DNA of 64,000 nucleotides from Burkholderiales bacterium 70-64 (GTDB lineage: Bacteria > Pseudomonadota > Gammaproteobacteria > Burkholderiales > Burkholderiaceae_E): contig MKUQ01000011.1 in the NCBI GenBank assembly GCA_001898645.1, forward strand, positions 1 to 64,000, given 5' to 3'. The translations under genes were made by a program, and so were the position numbers. The notes beneath the pieces were generated by a model. That model did not search any database. It was not told the DNA's origin and saw only the letters and a list, made by a program, of their open reading frames with translations. Each line of letters opens with the position of its first letter. The stretch's first letter is position 1. Below are positions 1-9,417 of this stretch, one piece after another.

Positions 1-173
1 AGGCCCAGGGCGCCGTAGTCGAAGACCTTGGGGTCGATGCGGCGCCGGGCGAGCTCGGCGCGCGCGACATAGGCGGCGAACTCGATGCTGTGCAGGTTGG
101 CGAAGCTGCCCTGCCAGCGTGCGAACGGCGTGCTCCAGTAGGCACCGTAGGGAATCCGGGCTTTCAGCGTCAT
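1..173 (-). CDS. Thiolase-family protein, N-terminal part only
   Basis: The first 57 codons of a minus-strand gene that runs off the window start. The N-terminus (MTLKARIPYGAYWSTPFARW, then a region rich in Ala and Arg ending ..DYGALG) resembles the N-terminus of acetyl-CoA acetyltransferase (thiolase) proteins found beside acyl-CoA degradation genes. A good ribosome site, GGAAAGGAC, sits directly before the ATG at 173. No catalytic Cys is in the visible part, so the thiolase call rests on N-terminal resemblance and on the divergent beta-oxidation genes starting at 291. A thiolase here would complete the beta-oxidation set by cleaving 3-oxoacyl-CoA. Confidence 0.6.
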   Translation of the reverse strand, partial: MTLKARIPYGAYWSTPFARWQGSFANLHSIEFAAYVARAELARRRIDPKVFDYGALG

Positions 174-203
174 GTCCTTTCCAGTTGCAGAGTGGATAAT
201 TTG

Positions 204-231
204 TCTAGAATATCAATCCAAATTCTATAGA
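204..231. promoter_or_regulatory. Inverted repeat in the divergent acyl-CoA promoter region
   Basis: The 117 bases between the thiolase and fusion-enzyme starts are much richer in A+T than the surroundings. They hold a near-perfect inverted repeat, TCTAGAAT (204-211) and ATTCTATAGA (222-231), with a ten-base gap. Placement between two divergent starts suits an operator for a local repressor, but no regulator gene is adjacent in the visible sequence. Confidence 0.4.
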
Positions 232-290
232 TTGTTAATCAACCTCGGCAACCCCATCCGTTCAACCGGACAACATGCGAGAGTGACAAG

Positions 291-2312
291 ATGGCCTTCG
301 AGCACCAATCCCTGACCCTCCGGAAGCTGGCGATCATCGGCGCCGGGCATATCGGGCCCGACATCGCGCTTCATTTCGCCAGGAACCTGGCGTCGAAGGG
401 GGTCGAGATCGTCCTCGTCGACATCGCCGAGGACGCCCTGGGCCGCGCGCGCGAGAAGCTCGAGCGCAAGGTCGGCCGGGCCGTGGCCGGAGGCAGTCTT
501 GCCGCGGACCAGGCGGCCCGCGTCAAGGGCTCGATCGTCTACACCACCGACTATCACCGCCTCGCCGGAGCGAACCTGGTGCTGGAGGCGGCCACCGAAG
601 ACGAGGCCGTCAAGCACCGGATCTTCGAGGAGGTCGAGCGCATCTGCGACGACGACTGCATCCTGCTGTCGAACTCCTCGCACATGCAGCCCGAGGAGAT
701 CTTCGGCCATCTGCGCAAGCGCTCCCGCTGCCTGGTCGCGCACTACTTCTTTCCCGCGGAGCGCAACCCCATCGTCGAGATCGTGCCGGGCGCGGAGACC
801 GATCCGGCACTGACGGCGTTGCTGATGGACCTCTACGAAGCGATCGGCAAGGCGCCGATCAGGGTGCGCAGCTCCTACGCCTTTGCGGTCGACCCGATCT
901 TCGAGGGGCTCGTCCAGTGCGCCATCCTGTGCCGTGAGGCCGGGCTGGGCAACGAGAAGGAGATCGACGCGGTCGCGGTGCGGACGCTGGGCATGGGCAT
1001 CGGGCATTTCTCCATTATCAGCAGCGCCAACGGCAACTCGATCACCGACCACGGTCTCGACGAGATGCACGTGCGCCTGATGCCGTGGTTCCGCTCGCCG
1101 CGTTCCCTGAAGGAGAAGGTCAGGCTGGGGGAGGCGCGCTGGAACATCGCGGAGCGCGGCGAGACCGTGACCGTGAGCGGGGAGAAGGAGCTGCGCATCC
1201 GCGAGCAGTATCTCGGGTGCTACTTCGGCCTGGCGGCTTTCATCATGGATCTGGGGATCGTCGACATCGACGATCTCGACATGGCCGTGGGCATTGCGCT
1301 CGACATGCGGCCGCCTTTCACCATGATGAACGAGATGGGGATGGAGCAGGCGTACGCGCTGGTGTCGGCGTTCTGCGTGCAGCACCCGGGCTTCTGCATG
1401 CCGGAGAGCCTCGAGCGCGCCCGGGCCGCTTCCGGCTGGCAGCTGTCGAACGTCGTCCGTTCGAGGACCGGCGACGTGGCCGTGCTCAAGATCAGGCGTC
1501 CGCGCTCGCTCAATGCGCTCGACGAGGGCATCGTCCGTTCGCTCGAGCGGCTTCTGCGGGAAGCCGAGGCGGATGCAAACGTCGCGGCGGTGGTGATCAC
1601 GGGGCACGGCACCAGGGCCTTCGTGTCGGGCTCCGACATCGACATGCTGGCCGCGTGCCGCAATGCCGAGGACGGCTATCGCGTCTCCCGCGCGTTCCAG
1701 GCGCTGACCGTGCAGATCGAGCAGATGCGCAAGCCGGTGGTCTGCGCGCTCAACGGGCTGGCGTTCGGCGGGGGCGTCGAGCTCGCTCTTGCCTGTGCCG
1801 CACGGGTCGCCCGCGGTGGGCTGAAAGTGCTGGCCCGCCTGCCCGAGCCCAATCTCGGCATCATCCCCGGCGGCGGCGCGACCCAGCGCCTGCCGCGCCT
1901 GATCGGCGTCGAGGCCGCCGCCAGGCTGCTGAGGACCGCGTCGCCGGTGTCCTCCGACGAGGCGCTCGCGCTCGGCCTGGTCGATGAGCTCGTCGACGGC
2001 GATCCGCTCGAGGCGGCGGTGTCGCTGGCCCGGCGACTGGCGGTCGATCCCGGGCTGCGCAAGGCGCTCCCCCGGGGGCCGGTGCCATGCCCGGCCGGGC
2101 TGCCCACGGTCGAGCTCGGGCATCTGAGCCGGCGCATCGACGAGATCCTCGTCGAGGCGATCGTGGACGGCGCGCGCGGCAGCCTCGACGACGGGCTCGA
2201 GCTCGAGGCGCGGCTCGCCGGGCGCTGCATCGAAACCGAGGACGCGCGGATCGGCCTGTCGAACTTCGTGCAGAACGGCGCCCGTTCGCCGGCCTCGTTC
2301 GTGCACCGTTGA
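291..2312 (+). CDS. 3-hydroxyacyl-CoA dehydrogenase / enoyl-CoA hydratase fusion
   Basis: A 673-residue bifunctional beta-oxidation enzyme. Residues about 10-390 are the NAD-dependent 3-hydroxyacyl-CoA dehydrogenase: Rossmann motif GAGHIG at 17-22 and the catalytic-His region HYFFPAERNP. Residues about 400-660 are the crotonase fold: oxyanion-hole segments AFVSGSDID and NGLAFGGGVELAL, and the catalytic-Glu region LPEPNLGIIPGGGATQRL. Both crotonase glutamates are present. The dehydrogenase-first order is the reverse of FadB and matches the crotonyl-CoA hydratase/3-hydroxybutyryl-CoA dehydrogenase fusions. First gene of a three-gene plus-strand operon. It could process crotonyl-CoA made by the glutaryl-CoA dehydrogenase at 36676, though the two are far apart. 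Chain-length preference cannot be read. Confidence 0.88.
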   Translation: MAFEHQSLTLRKLAIIGAGHIGPDIALHFARNLASKGVEIVLVDIAEDALGRAREKLERKVGRAVAGGSLAADQAARVKGSIVYTTDYHRLAGANLVLEAATEDEAVKHRIFEEVERICDDDCILLSNSSHMQPEEIFGHLRKRSRCLVAHYFFPAERNPIVEIVPGAETDPALTALLMDLYEAIGKAPIRVRSSYAFAVDPIFEGLVQCAILCREAGLGNEKEIDAVAVRTLGMGIGHFSIISSANGNSITDHGLDEMHVRLMPWFRSPRSLKEKVRLGEARWNIAERGETVTVSGEKELRIREQYLGCYFGLAAFIMDLGIVDIDDLDMAVGIALDMRPPFTMMNEMGMEQAYALVSAFCVQHPGFCMPESLERARAASGWQLSNVVRSRTGDVAVLKIRRPRSLNALDEGIVRSLERLLREAEADANVAAVVITGHGTRAFVSGSDIDMLAACRNAEDGYRVSRAFQALTVQIEQMRKPVVCALNGLAFGGGVELALACAARVARGGLKVLARLPEPNLGIIPGGGATQRLPRLIGVEAAARLLRTASPVSSDEALALGLVDELVDGDPLEAAVSLARRLAVDPGLRKALPRGPVPCPAGLPTVELGHLSRRIDEILVEAIVDGARGSLDDGLELEARLAGRCIETEDARIGLSNFVQNGARSPASFVHR

Positions 2313-2328
2313 ACCGCAGGAGAAAGCC

Positions 2329-4104
2329 ATGACCATGAACGAACGACACTACGTGCCGCCGCTGGAGGACGTGCGCTTCCTCCTCGAGGAGGTCTTCGAC
2401 CTGGGGGACGTGCTCGGCCGCGACCCGTACCGGGACGCGGACATCGAGGTGGCGCTGGCCGTGCTCGAGCAGGCCGGCCGCTTCGCCGCCGACGTGCTGG
2501 GCCCGATCAATGCCGTGGGCGACGCGGTGGGCTCGCATCTCGTCGACGGGGCGGTCCGGACCCCGCCCGGCTTCAAGGACGCCTATCGCCGCTACTGCGA
2601 GGCGGGTTGGGTCGGGCTGGACCTGCCGGCGCAGTACGGGGGGCAGGGGCTGCCCCTGGTGGTCCAGGCGGGCGTGGCGGAGATGGTCACGGGATCGTGC
2701 ATGGCGTTCAGCATGCTGCCGCTGATGGGGCGTGCCGCGTCGCGGCTGCTGGTCGGGCATGCGGAGGCAGGCCTGCGCGACGCGATCGTTCCGCGGCTGG
2801 TTTCCGGGGAATGGACGGCGACGATCTGCATCTCCGAGCCCCAGGCCGGCTCCGACGTGGGCCGGATCTCCACCCGGGCCGCGCCGCGCGGCGACGGAAG
2901 CTGGGCGCTGACGGGCACGAAGATCTTCATCACCTACGGCGACCACGACCTGGCTGCGCAGATCATCCACATGGTGCTGGCGCGCACGCCGGGCGCGCCG
3001 GCCGGCACGCGCGGGCTGAGCCTGTTCATCGTCCCGAAGTTCGCGCTCACGCGTGACTGGGTGCCCGGCGAGCGCAACGCCGCTACCGTGGCGCGCGTCG
3101 AGCACAAGATGGGCCTGAAAGCTTCGCCGACCTGCGTGCTCGACCTCGACGGCGCGCAGGGGTTCATGGTCGGCGGCGAGGGCAACGGCCTGAAGACCAT
3201 GTTCGACATGGTCAACGTGATGCGGCTGGAGACCGGCATCCAGGGGCTGGCCGTGGGCGGCGCAGCCACCGCCAAGGCGCTCGCGTACACCGAGCAGCGG
3301 CTCCAGGGAGGCGCCGCCGAAGCGGCGCCGGTGCCGCTGATCGCGCATGCGGACGTGCGGCGGATGCTGTACACCATGCGCGCCCGGGTCGAGGCGATGC
3401 GCGCCATGATGTTCGAGACCGCGTTGCAGCTCGACCTGGCCGTGACGGCCGCGAGCGAGGAAGAGCGCGTCGCGGCGCGCGAGCAGGCGCAGTGGCTGCT
3501 GCCGATCTGCAAGGCGTTCTTCACGGCCACGGGCTTCGAGGTGGCCAACCTCGCGGTGCAGTGCTTCGGCGGCCACGGCTACGTGTCGGACGCCGGGGTC
3601 GAGCAGTACGTCCGCGACCTGCGCGTGGCATCGATCTACGAAGGCACCAACGGCATCCAGGCATTCGACCTGGTGGTGCGCAAGCTCATCGGCGACGAGG
3701 GGCGGCGCTACGGCGAGTTCGTCGGGCGCATCCGCAGGGATGTCGGCCTGACCGCGCACCGCGACGACATGCGCGGGATTCGCGCCGCGGTGGTGGATGG
3801 CCTGGGCCGCATCGAGCGCGTCAGCGCCGCGTATCGCGCGCTCGCGCCCGGGCAGCGCCGGAGTGCCGAGGGGGGCGCCGCCGCTTTCCTGGCGCTGGCG
3901 GGCAGGGTGGCGAGCGCGTGGATGTGGCTGAGGATGGCCGCCGTCGCGACCGGGCCGTCGGCGCTGCATCGCCGCAAGCGCGAGCTGGCGGCCTTCTATG
4001 CCGCCTACCTGATGCCCGAGATCCTGGCGCTCGAGCGCCAGGCCCTGCCCGGCGCCGCCTGCGTCGACGGGCTCGATGCCGGGACGCTGGCCGACTATGC
4101 GTGA
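2329..4104 (+). CDS. Acyl-CoA dehydrogenase, long (~590 aa) type
   Basis: A 591-residue flavoprotein that would put a 2,3 double bond into an acyl-CoA thioester. The ETF-type acyl-CoA dehydrogenase core carries ISEPQAGSDVG (flavin/substrate segment) and the catalytic-Glu region IYEGTNGIQAFD. The length and an extra C-terminal helical region of ~130 residues place it with the 590-600 residue ACADs that include DmdC, rather than with 380-residue short-chain enzymes. The start at 2329 has AGGAGA eight bases upstream; an in-frame ATG at 2335 is a weaker choice. It follows the fusion gene by 16 bases and overlaps the ligase gene by eight, so the three are probably co-translated. Substrate unknown. 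Confidence 0.85.
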   Translation: MTMNERHYVPPLEDVRFLLEEVFDLGDVLGRDPYRDADIEVALAVLEQAGRFAADVLGPINAVGDAVGSHLVDGAVRTPPGFKDAYRRYCEAGWVGLDLPAQYGGQGLPLVVQAGVAEMVTGSCMAFSMLPLMGRAASRLLVGHAEAGLRDAIVPRLVSGEWTATICISEPQAGSDVGRISTRAAPRGDGSWALTGTKIFITYGDHDLAAQIIHMVLARTPGAPAGTRGLSLFIVPKFALTRDWVPGERNAATVARVEHKMGLKASPTCVLDLDGAQGFMVGGEGNGLKTMFDMVNVMRLETGIQGLAVGGAATAKALAYTEQRLQGGAAEAAPVPLIAHADVRRMLYTMRARVEAMRAMMFETALQLDLAVTAASEEERVAAREQAQWLLPICKAFFTATGFEVANLAVQCFGGHGYVSDAGVEQYVRDLRVASIYEGTNGIQAFDLVVRKLIGDEGRRYGEFVGRIRRDVGLTAHRDDMRGIRAAVVDGLGRIERVSAAYRALAPGQRRSAEGGAAAFLALAGRVASAWMWLRMAAVATGPSALHRRKRELAAFYAAYLMPEILALERQALPGAACVDGLDAGTLADYA

Positions 4105-5644
4105 AACGAGCCGGATTCCGGAACTTCCGCCGGTGTTCCCGACCGCCGTGCACATGCTCGCGGCCGCAGCCTCGGCCTCGCCCGATCGCGAGGCGCTGGT
4201 GTGCGGCGCCGAGCGCCTCGGCTACGAGGAGTACGCGCGCTGCGTGGCCGGCTTCGCTGCCATGCTTCGGGCCGCGGGCGTGCGGGGAGGGCGCGTGGCC
4301 GTGATCCTCGGCAACTCGGTGGACATCTGCATTGCGCTGCTCGGGGCGCAGGCGGCGGGCGTGCAGGTCGCTCCGGTCAATCCCCTGCTCACGGAGCACG
4401 AGCTCGCTCCGCTGCTCGCGGACATCGACGCGGCCGCGATCGTCTACGACGCAGCATTGTCGGAGCTGATCGAGCCGCTGGCGCAACGCCTGGGCGTGCG
4501 CTGCCGGTTCGGCGTGGGTGCGGGGGAGCAGAGTCTTGCGCGCTGGCGTTCGACGCCGGCCTCGATCGGGCCGGACATGCTTCCGCGGCCGGAGTCGCTC
4601 GCGCTGCTCCTCTATACCGGCGGGACGACGGGTACTCCGAAGGGCGTGGACCTCACCCATGCCGCGGGCGCGCACGGCGTCGCGCAGCTGAACAGCCTCG
4701 TGCCGGCGCGCATGGAGGCCGAGCGGCTGCTGTGCGCGACGCCGCTGTGCCACATCTATTCGATCGCGGTCGGGATGTACAACATGCTGTACTGCCGCGG
4801 CACGCTGGTGATCCTGCCGCGCTATGCACCCGAGGCGGTGCTGGATGCGCTCGAGGCGGAGTCGATCACCATGCTGGCGGGCGGCCCCACGATGTTCGTC
4901 GGGCTGCTGGCCCACGAGAGCCTGGCGCGAAGGCGCTTCCCGCATCTGCGGTGCAGCTACTCGGGGTCGTCCGCCCTGCCCGAGGAAACCCTGAGGCGCT
5001 GGGAGCTTGCCACCGGGGCGCCGGTGCTCGAAGGATACGGGCAGACCGAGACGGGCGGCGGCGTCGTGTTCAATCCGCTCGAGGGTGTCCGCAAGCCCGG
5101 ATCGGTCGGCGTGCCGATGGCGGGCGTCGAGGTCGAGATCGTGGATGCGAGCACAGGGAACACGGTGCTGCCGGCCGGCGAGACGGGCGAGATCCGCCTC
5201 CGCGGGCCGCAGCTCATGTCGGGCTATCGTGGGCGCCCGGCGGACACGGCAGCCGCCTGGCGCGACGGCTGGCTGTACACCACCGACATCGGGCACCTGG
5301 ACGCGGACGGTTACCTGTACATCTCCGACCGTAAGAAGGACATGGTGATCGTGTCGGGATTCAACGTGTATCCGCGCGCGGTCGAGGAGGTGCTGTACCG
5401 GCATCCCGGCGTGCTCGAGGCGGCGGTGATCGGGGTGGCCGACGAATACCAGGGCGAGGCGCTGAAGGCGTTCGTGGTGCCGCGCCCGGGCAGCCGGATC
5501 GATGCGGAAGTCATCGTGCAGCACTGCAGGGCGCAGCTTGCGCCCTACAAGGTTCCGCGCCGGATCGTGCTCGTCGCTGCGTTGCCCAAGACTTCGGTGG
5601 GCAAGATCGACAAGAAACAGCTGCGCGGACCGGACGGCGCCTGA
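4097..5644 (+). CDS. Acyl-CoA synthetase (AMP-forming ligase)
   Basis: A ~515-residue ANL-superfamily adenylating enzyme that activates a carboxylic acid to its CoA thioester. Motifs in order: P-loop YTGGTTGTPKGV, EGYGQTETGG, the A8-region hinge TTDIGHLDADGYLYISDRKK, and the catalytic-lysine segment PKTSVGKIDK near the C-terminus. I chose the ATG at 4097, which overlaps the dehydrogenase stop as ATGCGTGA; an in-frame ATG at 4076 would add seven residues inside the previous gene. It supplies the substrate for the dehydrogenase and the fusion enzyme. Substrate class (fatty or aryl acid) is not determinable; an aryl acid is conceivable because a PadBCD-like oxidoreductase lies nearby. Confidence 0.87.
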   Translation: MRETSRIPELPPVFPTAVHMLAAAASASPDREALVCGAERLGYEEYARCVAGFAAMLRAAGVRGGRVAVILGNSVDICIALLGAQAAGVQVAPVNPLLTEHELAPLLADIDAAAIVYDAALSELIEPLAQRLGVRCRFGVGAGEQSLARWRSTPASIGPDMLPRPESLALLLYTGGTTGTPKGVDLTHAAGAHGVAQLNSLVPARMEAERLLCATPLCHIYSIAVGMYNMLYCRGTLVILPRYAPEAVLDALEAESITMLAGGPTMFVGLLAHESLARRRFPHLRCSYSGSSALPEETLRRWELATGAPVLEGYGQTETGGGVVFNPLEGVRKPGSVGVPMAGVEVEIVDASTGNTVLPAGETGEIRLRGPQLMSGYRGRPADTAAAWRDGWLYTTDIGHLDADGYLYISDRKKDMVIVSGFNVYPRAVEEVLYRHPGVLEAAVIGVADEYQGEALKAFVVPRPGSRIDAEVIVQHCRAQLAPYKVPRRIVLVAALPKTSVGKIDKKQLRGPDGA

Positions 5645-5714
5645 TCGCCTGCCGCGGGTCGCCGGCGCCGCCGCAACGGCACCGGTGACCGGGTGGGCGC
5701 GTGCCGGCCGTCGG

Positions 5715-6731
5715 TCAGCGCCGCGACAGCGCCATCGCGAAGATGAGGATCGCGCCGATGGCGATCGTCTGCGCGTAGGCGCCGACCTGCATCAGGTTCA
5801 TGCCGTTCTGCACCAGCACGATCAGCAGCGTGCCGATCACGACCTTGAAGGTGCGCCCCAGGCCGCCGGACAGGCTGACGCCGGCGATGACGCATGCGGC
5901 GATCGACTCCAGCGGCAGGCTGGCGCCGATGTTCGATTCGCCGGTGTCCAGGCGCGCGGTGAGCAGCAGGCCGGAGAGGGCCGACAGCGCGCCGGCGATC
6001 GCGAAGGCGCCGATGGTGACGCGCGTGGTGCGCACTCCCGAGAGCTCGGCCGCGCGAAGGTTGCCGCCGGTCGCGTAGAGGTGCCGGCCGTAGCGCGTCC
6101 ATTCCAGCAGCACGTAGGTGGCGATGATGACGACGACGGCGATCAGCGAGGGCACCGGCAGCCCCGCGATGCGGCCGAAGCCGAAGGTTTCGCCGAATGC
6201 CGGCGGCAGGCCGTAGATGGGCACGCCGCCGCTCACCAGCAGCGTGAGGCCGAATGCCACCGAGGACATGCCCAGCGTCATCATGAACGCGGGAATCCGC
6301 AGCACCGCGGTGCCGAACCCGTTGACCAGGCCGGCGGCGATGCCGACCGCCAGCCCGGTCGCGCAACCGGCGGCGATCGCCAGCGCCGGCGCATCGGGCC
6401 AGGCGGCGTGCGCCGCGGCCATGACGGTGGCGCCCGTCACCGAGGCCAGCGCCACCACCGTTCCGACCGAGAGATCGAGGCCGCCGCCGATCAGCACCAC
6501 GAGCTGCGCCAGCGAGACGATCATCAGGTAGACCGACTGCCGGGAGACGTTGATCAGGTTGTCGGCGCTCAGGAAGCCGGGCGCCTCGAGCGTGAAGATG
6601 GTGACGGCGAGCACGAACAGCACCGGCAGCACGATGGCCTCGCGGTGCCGAAGCAGCCATTTCCGGGCCGTGTCGAGCGCGGGGAGCGAGGGAGGGCGGG
6701 CGGAAGCGTGCGGGGACATCGGTACGGTCAT
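5715..6731 (-). CDS. ABC transporter permease, RbsC type
   Basis: A 338-residue inner-membrane permease with about eight to ten hydrophobic segments. The signature GGGLDLSVGTVVALASV is typical of the ribose/monosaccharide (RbsC, BPD_transp_2) family. The start ATG at 6731 is eight bases past the ATPase stop; an ATG four codons on is an alternative. It is the last gene of a minus-strand run (binding protein, ATPase, permease) and shares 70 bases of convergent spacer with the ligase gene. The cargo is unlikely to be a standard sugar, because the binding protein is TorT-like. Confidence 0.85.
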   Translation of the reverse strand: MTVPMSPHASARPPSLPALDTARKWLLRHREAIVLPVLFVLAVTIFTLEAPGFLSADNLINVSRQSVYLMIVSLAQLVVLIGGGLDLSVGTVVALASVTGATVMAAAHAAWPDAPALAIAAGCATGLAVGIAAGLVNGFGTAVLRIPAFMMTLGMSSVAFGLTLLVSGGVPIYGLPPAFGETFGFGRIAGLPVPSLIAVVVIIATYVLLEWTRYGRHLYATGGNLRAAELSGVRTTRVTIGAFAIAGALSALSGLLLTARLDTGESNIGASLPLESIAACVIAGVSLSGGLGRTFKVVIGTLLIVLVQNGMNLMQVGAYAQTIAIGAILIFAMALSRR

Positions 6732-6739
6732 GTCGATGA

Positions 6740-8293
6740 TCAGTCGAAGAACTGTTCGAGGATGCGCTGCTCGTCGTAGTCGCCGCGCTGGAACTCCGCG
6801 GCGAGGCGGCCGCCGCGCATCACGCACAGGCGGTGCGACAGGCCGAGCAGCTCCGGCAGGTCGGACGACACCAGCAGGATGGCCGCGCCGCCGGCGCTGA
6901 GTCCGGCCAGGTACTCGTAGATCGAGCGCCGCGCCCCCATGTCGACGCCGACGGTCGGCTCGTCGAACAGGTAGATGCCGACATCCTGGCCGAGGCCTTT
7001 TGCCAGCAGGGCCTTCTGCTGGTTGCCGCCCGAGAAGTTGGCGACGGCCTCGCCGACGCGATGGGTCGGGAAATCGACCTTGCGCGAGAGCTCGCCGACC
7101 AGCTCGGATTCGCCGCGCCGGCGCAGCAGGCGCCCCGACAACCGCCCGAACGACAGCGCGGACAGCGCGATGTTCTCGCGCGCGGGGCGCATCATGACGA
7201 GACCGTCGCGCTTGCGGTCGGCCGGCGAATACCACACGCCGGCCGCAATGGCGTCGGCGGGGTGCCGGAAGCTGCGGCGCTGCCCGTCCACGAGCAGCTC
7301 GCCGCGCGTGATCCTGCGCAGGCCGAAGCATGCCTGGGCGAGCTCGCTCTTGCCGCAGCCGACCAGGCCCGCGACGCCGACGATCTCGCCGGCGCGGACT
7401 TCCAGGCTGGCCTCGAGCACCGATTCGTCCGCCGTGCACAGGCCCCGCAGGGCGAGCCGCACCGGCGCATCGGCGTCGATGTGCACCGCGGCGGGGTAGA
7501 TGTCGGACAAGGCCCGGCCGGTCATCAGCTCCACCAGCTTAGCCTCGGGGGTATCGGCGGGCACGGTCGCGACCATGCGACCGTCGCGCAGGACCGTCAC
7601 TTCGTCGCCGATCAGCGGAATCTCGTGCATGCGATGGGTGATGTAGATGATCGCCGTGCCGCGGGCCCGCAGCCGCCCGATGAGCGCGAACAGCGCCTTC
7701 GTGTCGTGCTCGGAAAGCGACGCGGTCGGCTCGTCGAGGATCAGCAGGCGCGGATCCTGCCGGACTGCCTTGCAGATCTCGACCATCTGCTGCTTGCCGC
7801 GCGCGAGGTGATCGACCGGCGTATCCGGCTGCAGGTCGAAGCCGAGCTCCTCGATCACGTGCCGCGCCTGTGCGCGGGCCGACGACCTGGAGAGCAGCCC
7901 GATCGGACCGGTCGGCTCTTCGCCGAGCGCGATGTTCTCCGCCACCGTCAGGTGCGGAATCAGCGAGAACTCCTGGAAGACGGCCCGCACGCCGTGGGCG
8001 CGCGCTTCATTGACCGAGCGGAACGTGCCGCGATGGGTGCCGGTCTCGATGGTGCCGGCGCTCGGCTCGTTGGCGCCGGCGATCATCGAGATGAGCGTCG
8101 ACTTCCCGGCGCCGTTCTCGCCGAACAGCACGTGCACCCGCCCGGGCATGAAATCCAGGCTCACCGGCGACAAGGCGAGATTCGTGCCATAACGCTTGCT
8201 CAGCTCGAGCACGCGTAGCGCGGGCGAGCACGCGCCGGCCGCCGGGGACGGGCGGCCCCCGGTTGGGGACCGATGAGCCGTGAGGAGCGTCAT
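6740..8293 (-). CDS. ABC transporter ATP-binding protein, RbsA type (two NBDs)
   Basis: A 517-residue duplicated ATPase that energises the importer. The first domain has Walker A GENGAGKST, a signature-like LARGKQQMVEI and Walker B LLILDEPTAS. The second domain has the degenerate Walker A GLVGCGKSE and signature FSGGNQQKALLAK, with FDEPTVGVD. An intact first site and a degenerate second one is usual for RbsA/MglA proteins. It starts 17 bases after the binding-protein stop and ends eight bases before the permease start, so the three form one unit. Confidence 0.9.
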   Translation of the reverse strand: MTLLTAHRSPTGGRPSPAAGACSPALRVLELSKRYGTNLALSPVSLDFMPGRVHVLFGENGAGKSTLISMIAGANEPSAGTIETGTHRGTFRSVNEARAHGVRAVFQEFSLIPHLTVAENIALGEEPTGPIGLLSRSSARAQARHVIEELGFDLQPDTPVDHLARGKQQMVEICKAVRQDPRLLILDEPTASLSEHDTKALFALIGRLRARGTAIIYITHRMHEIPLIGDEVTVLRDGRMVATVPADTPEAKLVELMTGRALSDIYPAAVHIDADAPVRLALRGLCTADESVLEASLEVRAGEIVGVAGLVGCGKSELAQACFGLRRITRGELLVDGQRRSFRHPADAIAAGVWYSPADRKRDGLVMMRPARENIALSALSFGRLSGRLLRRRGESELVGELSRKVDFPTHRVGEAVANFSGGNQQKALLAKGLGQDVGIYLFDEPTVGVDMGARRSIYEYLAGLSAGGAAILLVSSDLPELLGLSHRLCVMRGGRLAAEFQRGDYDEQRILEQFFD

Positions 8294-8310
8294 GCCGGAT
8301 CCGGATGAGC

Positions 8311-9375
8311 CTACCTGCCGACCTTGAACACCGGCTTGAAGCTCGTCGGGGCGAGCACGGTCTCGGTCTTCAGGGTGCCGATGTCGTCCTTGGTGTACAT
8401 GCGCCCGATCGGCCCGACGTCGCGCAGCACCTCCTTGCCCTCGACCAGCCGGACCGCCTGGTCGACCGCGATGCGGCCGACGAGCACGACCGGCGCCATG
8501 TTGGAGGCCTCGATCGACTTGCTCTTGAGGCCCTGGTAGACGCCCGGCGTCAGGTACACCGAGACCACCTTGATCTTCGAGGTCAGCCCCCGGGCGCGCA
8601 GCACCGGCACCGCCGCCTCGGCGGTGACCGCCGTGCCCGCCACGTAGTCGATGTCCTTGTGCGTCTGCAGGATGTCCTCGATCAGGCGCGTCTGGACTTC
8701 CTTTCCGGTGTCGCCGTACTTGGTCTCGGCGATCTCGACCGCGCTGTCCTTGATCGCTTCACGAAAACCGCTGTTGAACAGCTCGACCCAGCCGGCGCCG
8801 GCCGGCCCCGGCAGCCAGGCGACCTTGACCGGCTTGCTGCCCTTCGGATGCTTCTCGGCCAGGTAGTGCCCGGCGCGCCAGCCTTCATCGCGCGGCAGCG
8901 TCAGCGACCGGGCGCCGACGTCCTTCGACGTCATGCCGTTGTAGGCGTCGACCACCGGGATGTTCTTGCGCTTGAGCTCCGCGACCAGGTTGCCGAGGCC
9001 GTCCTGCGAGATCGCGCCGATGACCACCGCCTTGGCGCCGCCGGCCACGCAGTTCTCGATCTGCGAGATCTGGTTGTTCAGCTGGGTGAAGCCCCCGGCG
9101 TCGAGCACCACGACGCGCACGCCGAGGCGCTTGGCCTCCTCGACGATCCCGTAGTTGGCGGCGAGCCAGAACGAGTCCTTCAGGTGAGGGAAGGAAACGC
9201 AGATGTCCCAGGGCTGGGCAGCCTTCGGCAGCCCGACGTAGTCGACCTTGGTGATCTTGCCGTCGGGGCCGGTGGAGTTCACCGGCAGCGGGAACCAGTC
9301 GCCGGCGTATGCGGCGCTCGAACAGCCCAGCAGGGTGGTGAGGGCCAGATGGCCCAGGAATCGCTTGCTCTTCAT
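8311..9375 (-). CDS. TorT-like periplasmic substrate-binding protein
   Basis: A 354-residue type-1 periplasmic binding protein. It has a Sec signal peptide ending AYA|G. The mature start DWFPLPVN and the blocks WDICVSFPHLKDSFWLA and VSQIENCV-like QISQIENCVAGG strongly recall TorT, the periplasmic TMAO-sensing partner of TorS in Escherichia coli. Here no TorS-type histidine kinase is nearby. Instead RbsA- and RbsC-type genes follow immediately (17-base gap), so it most likely delivers a ligand to an importer. A strong GAGGACGAG ribosome site precedes the ATG. Upstream in the same direction lie the three molybdoenzyme subunits. Ligand unknown; an N-oxide or S-oxide is a reasonable guess from TorT, not shown. 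Confidence 0.8.
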   Translation of the reverse strand: MKSKRFLGHLALTTLLGCSSAAYAGDWFPLPVNSTGPDGKITKVDYVGLPKAAQPWDICVSFPHLKDSFWLAANYGIVEEAKRLGVRVVVLDAGGFTQLNNQISQIENCVAGGAKAVVIGAISQDGLGNLVAELKRKNIPVVDAYNGMTSKDVGARSLTLPRDEGWRAGHYLAEKHPKGSKPVKVAWLPGPAGAGWVELFNSGFREAIKDSAVEIAETKYGDTGKEVQTRLIEDILQTHKDIDYVAGTAVTAEAAVPVLRARGLTSKIKVVSVYLTPGVYQGLKSKSIEASNMAPVVLVGRIAVDQAVRLVEGKEVLRDVGPIGRMYTKDDIGTLKTETVLAPTSFKPVFKVGR

Positions 9376-9417
9376 CGTCTCGTCCTCGCGGAACGTGGTG
9401 GGTCGGGAAAAGTCGTT

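Noticed and set aside
225-2336. A 703-codon minus-strand frame opposite the fusion enzyme
   Set aside because: Shadow of the plus-strand gene, which carries all dehydrogenase and hydratase motifs.
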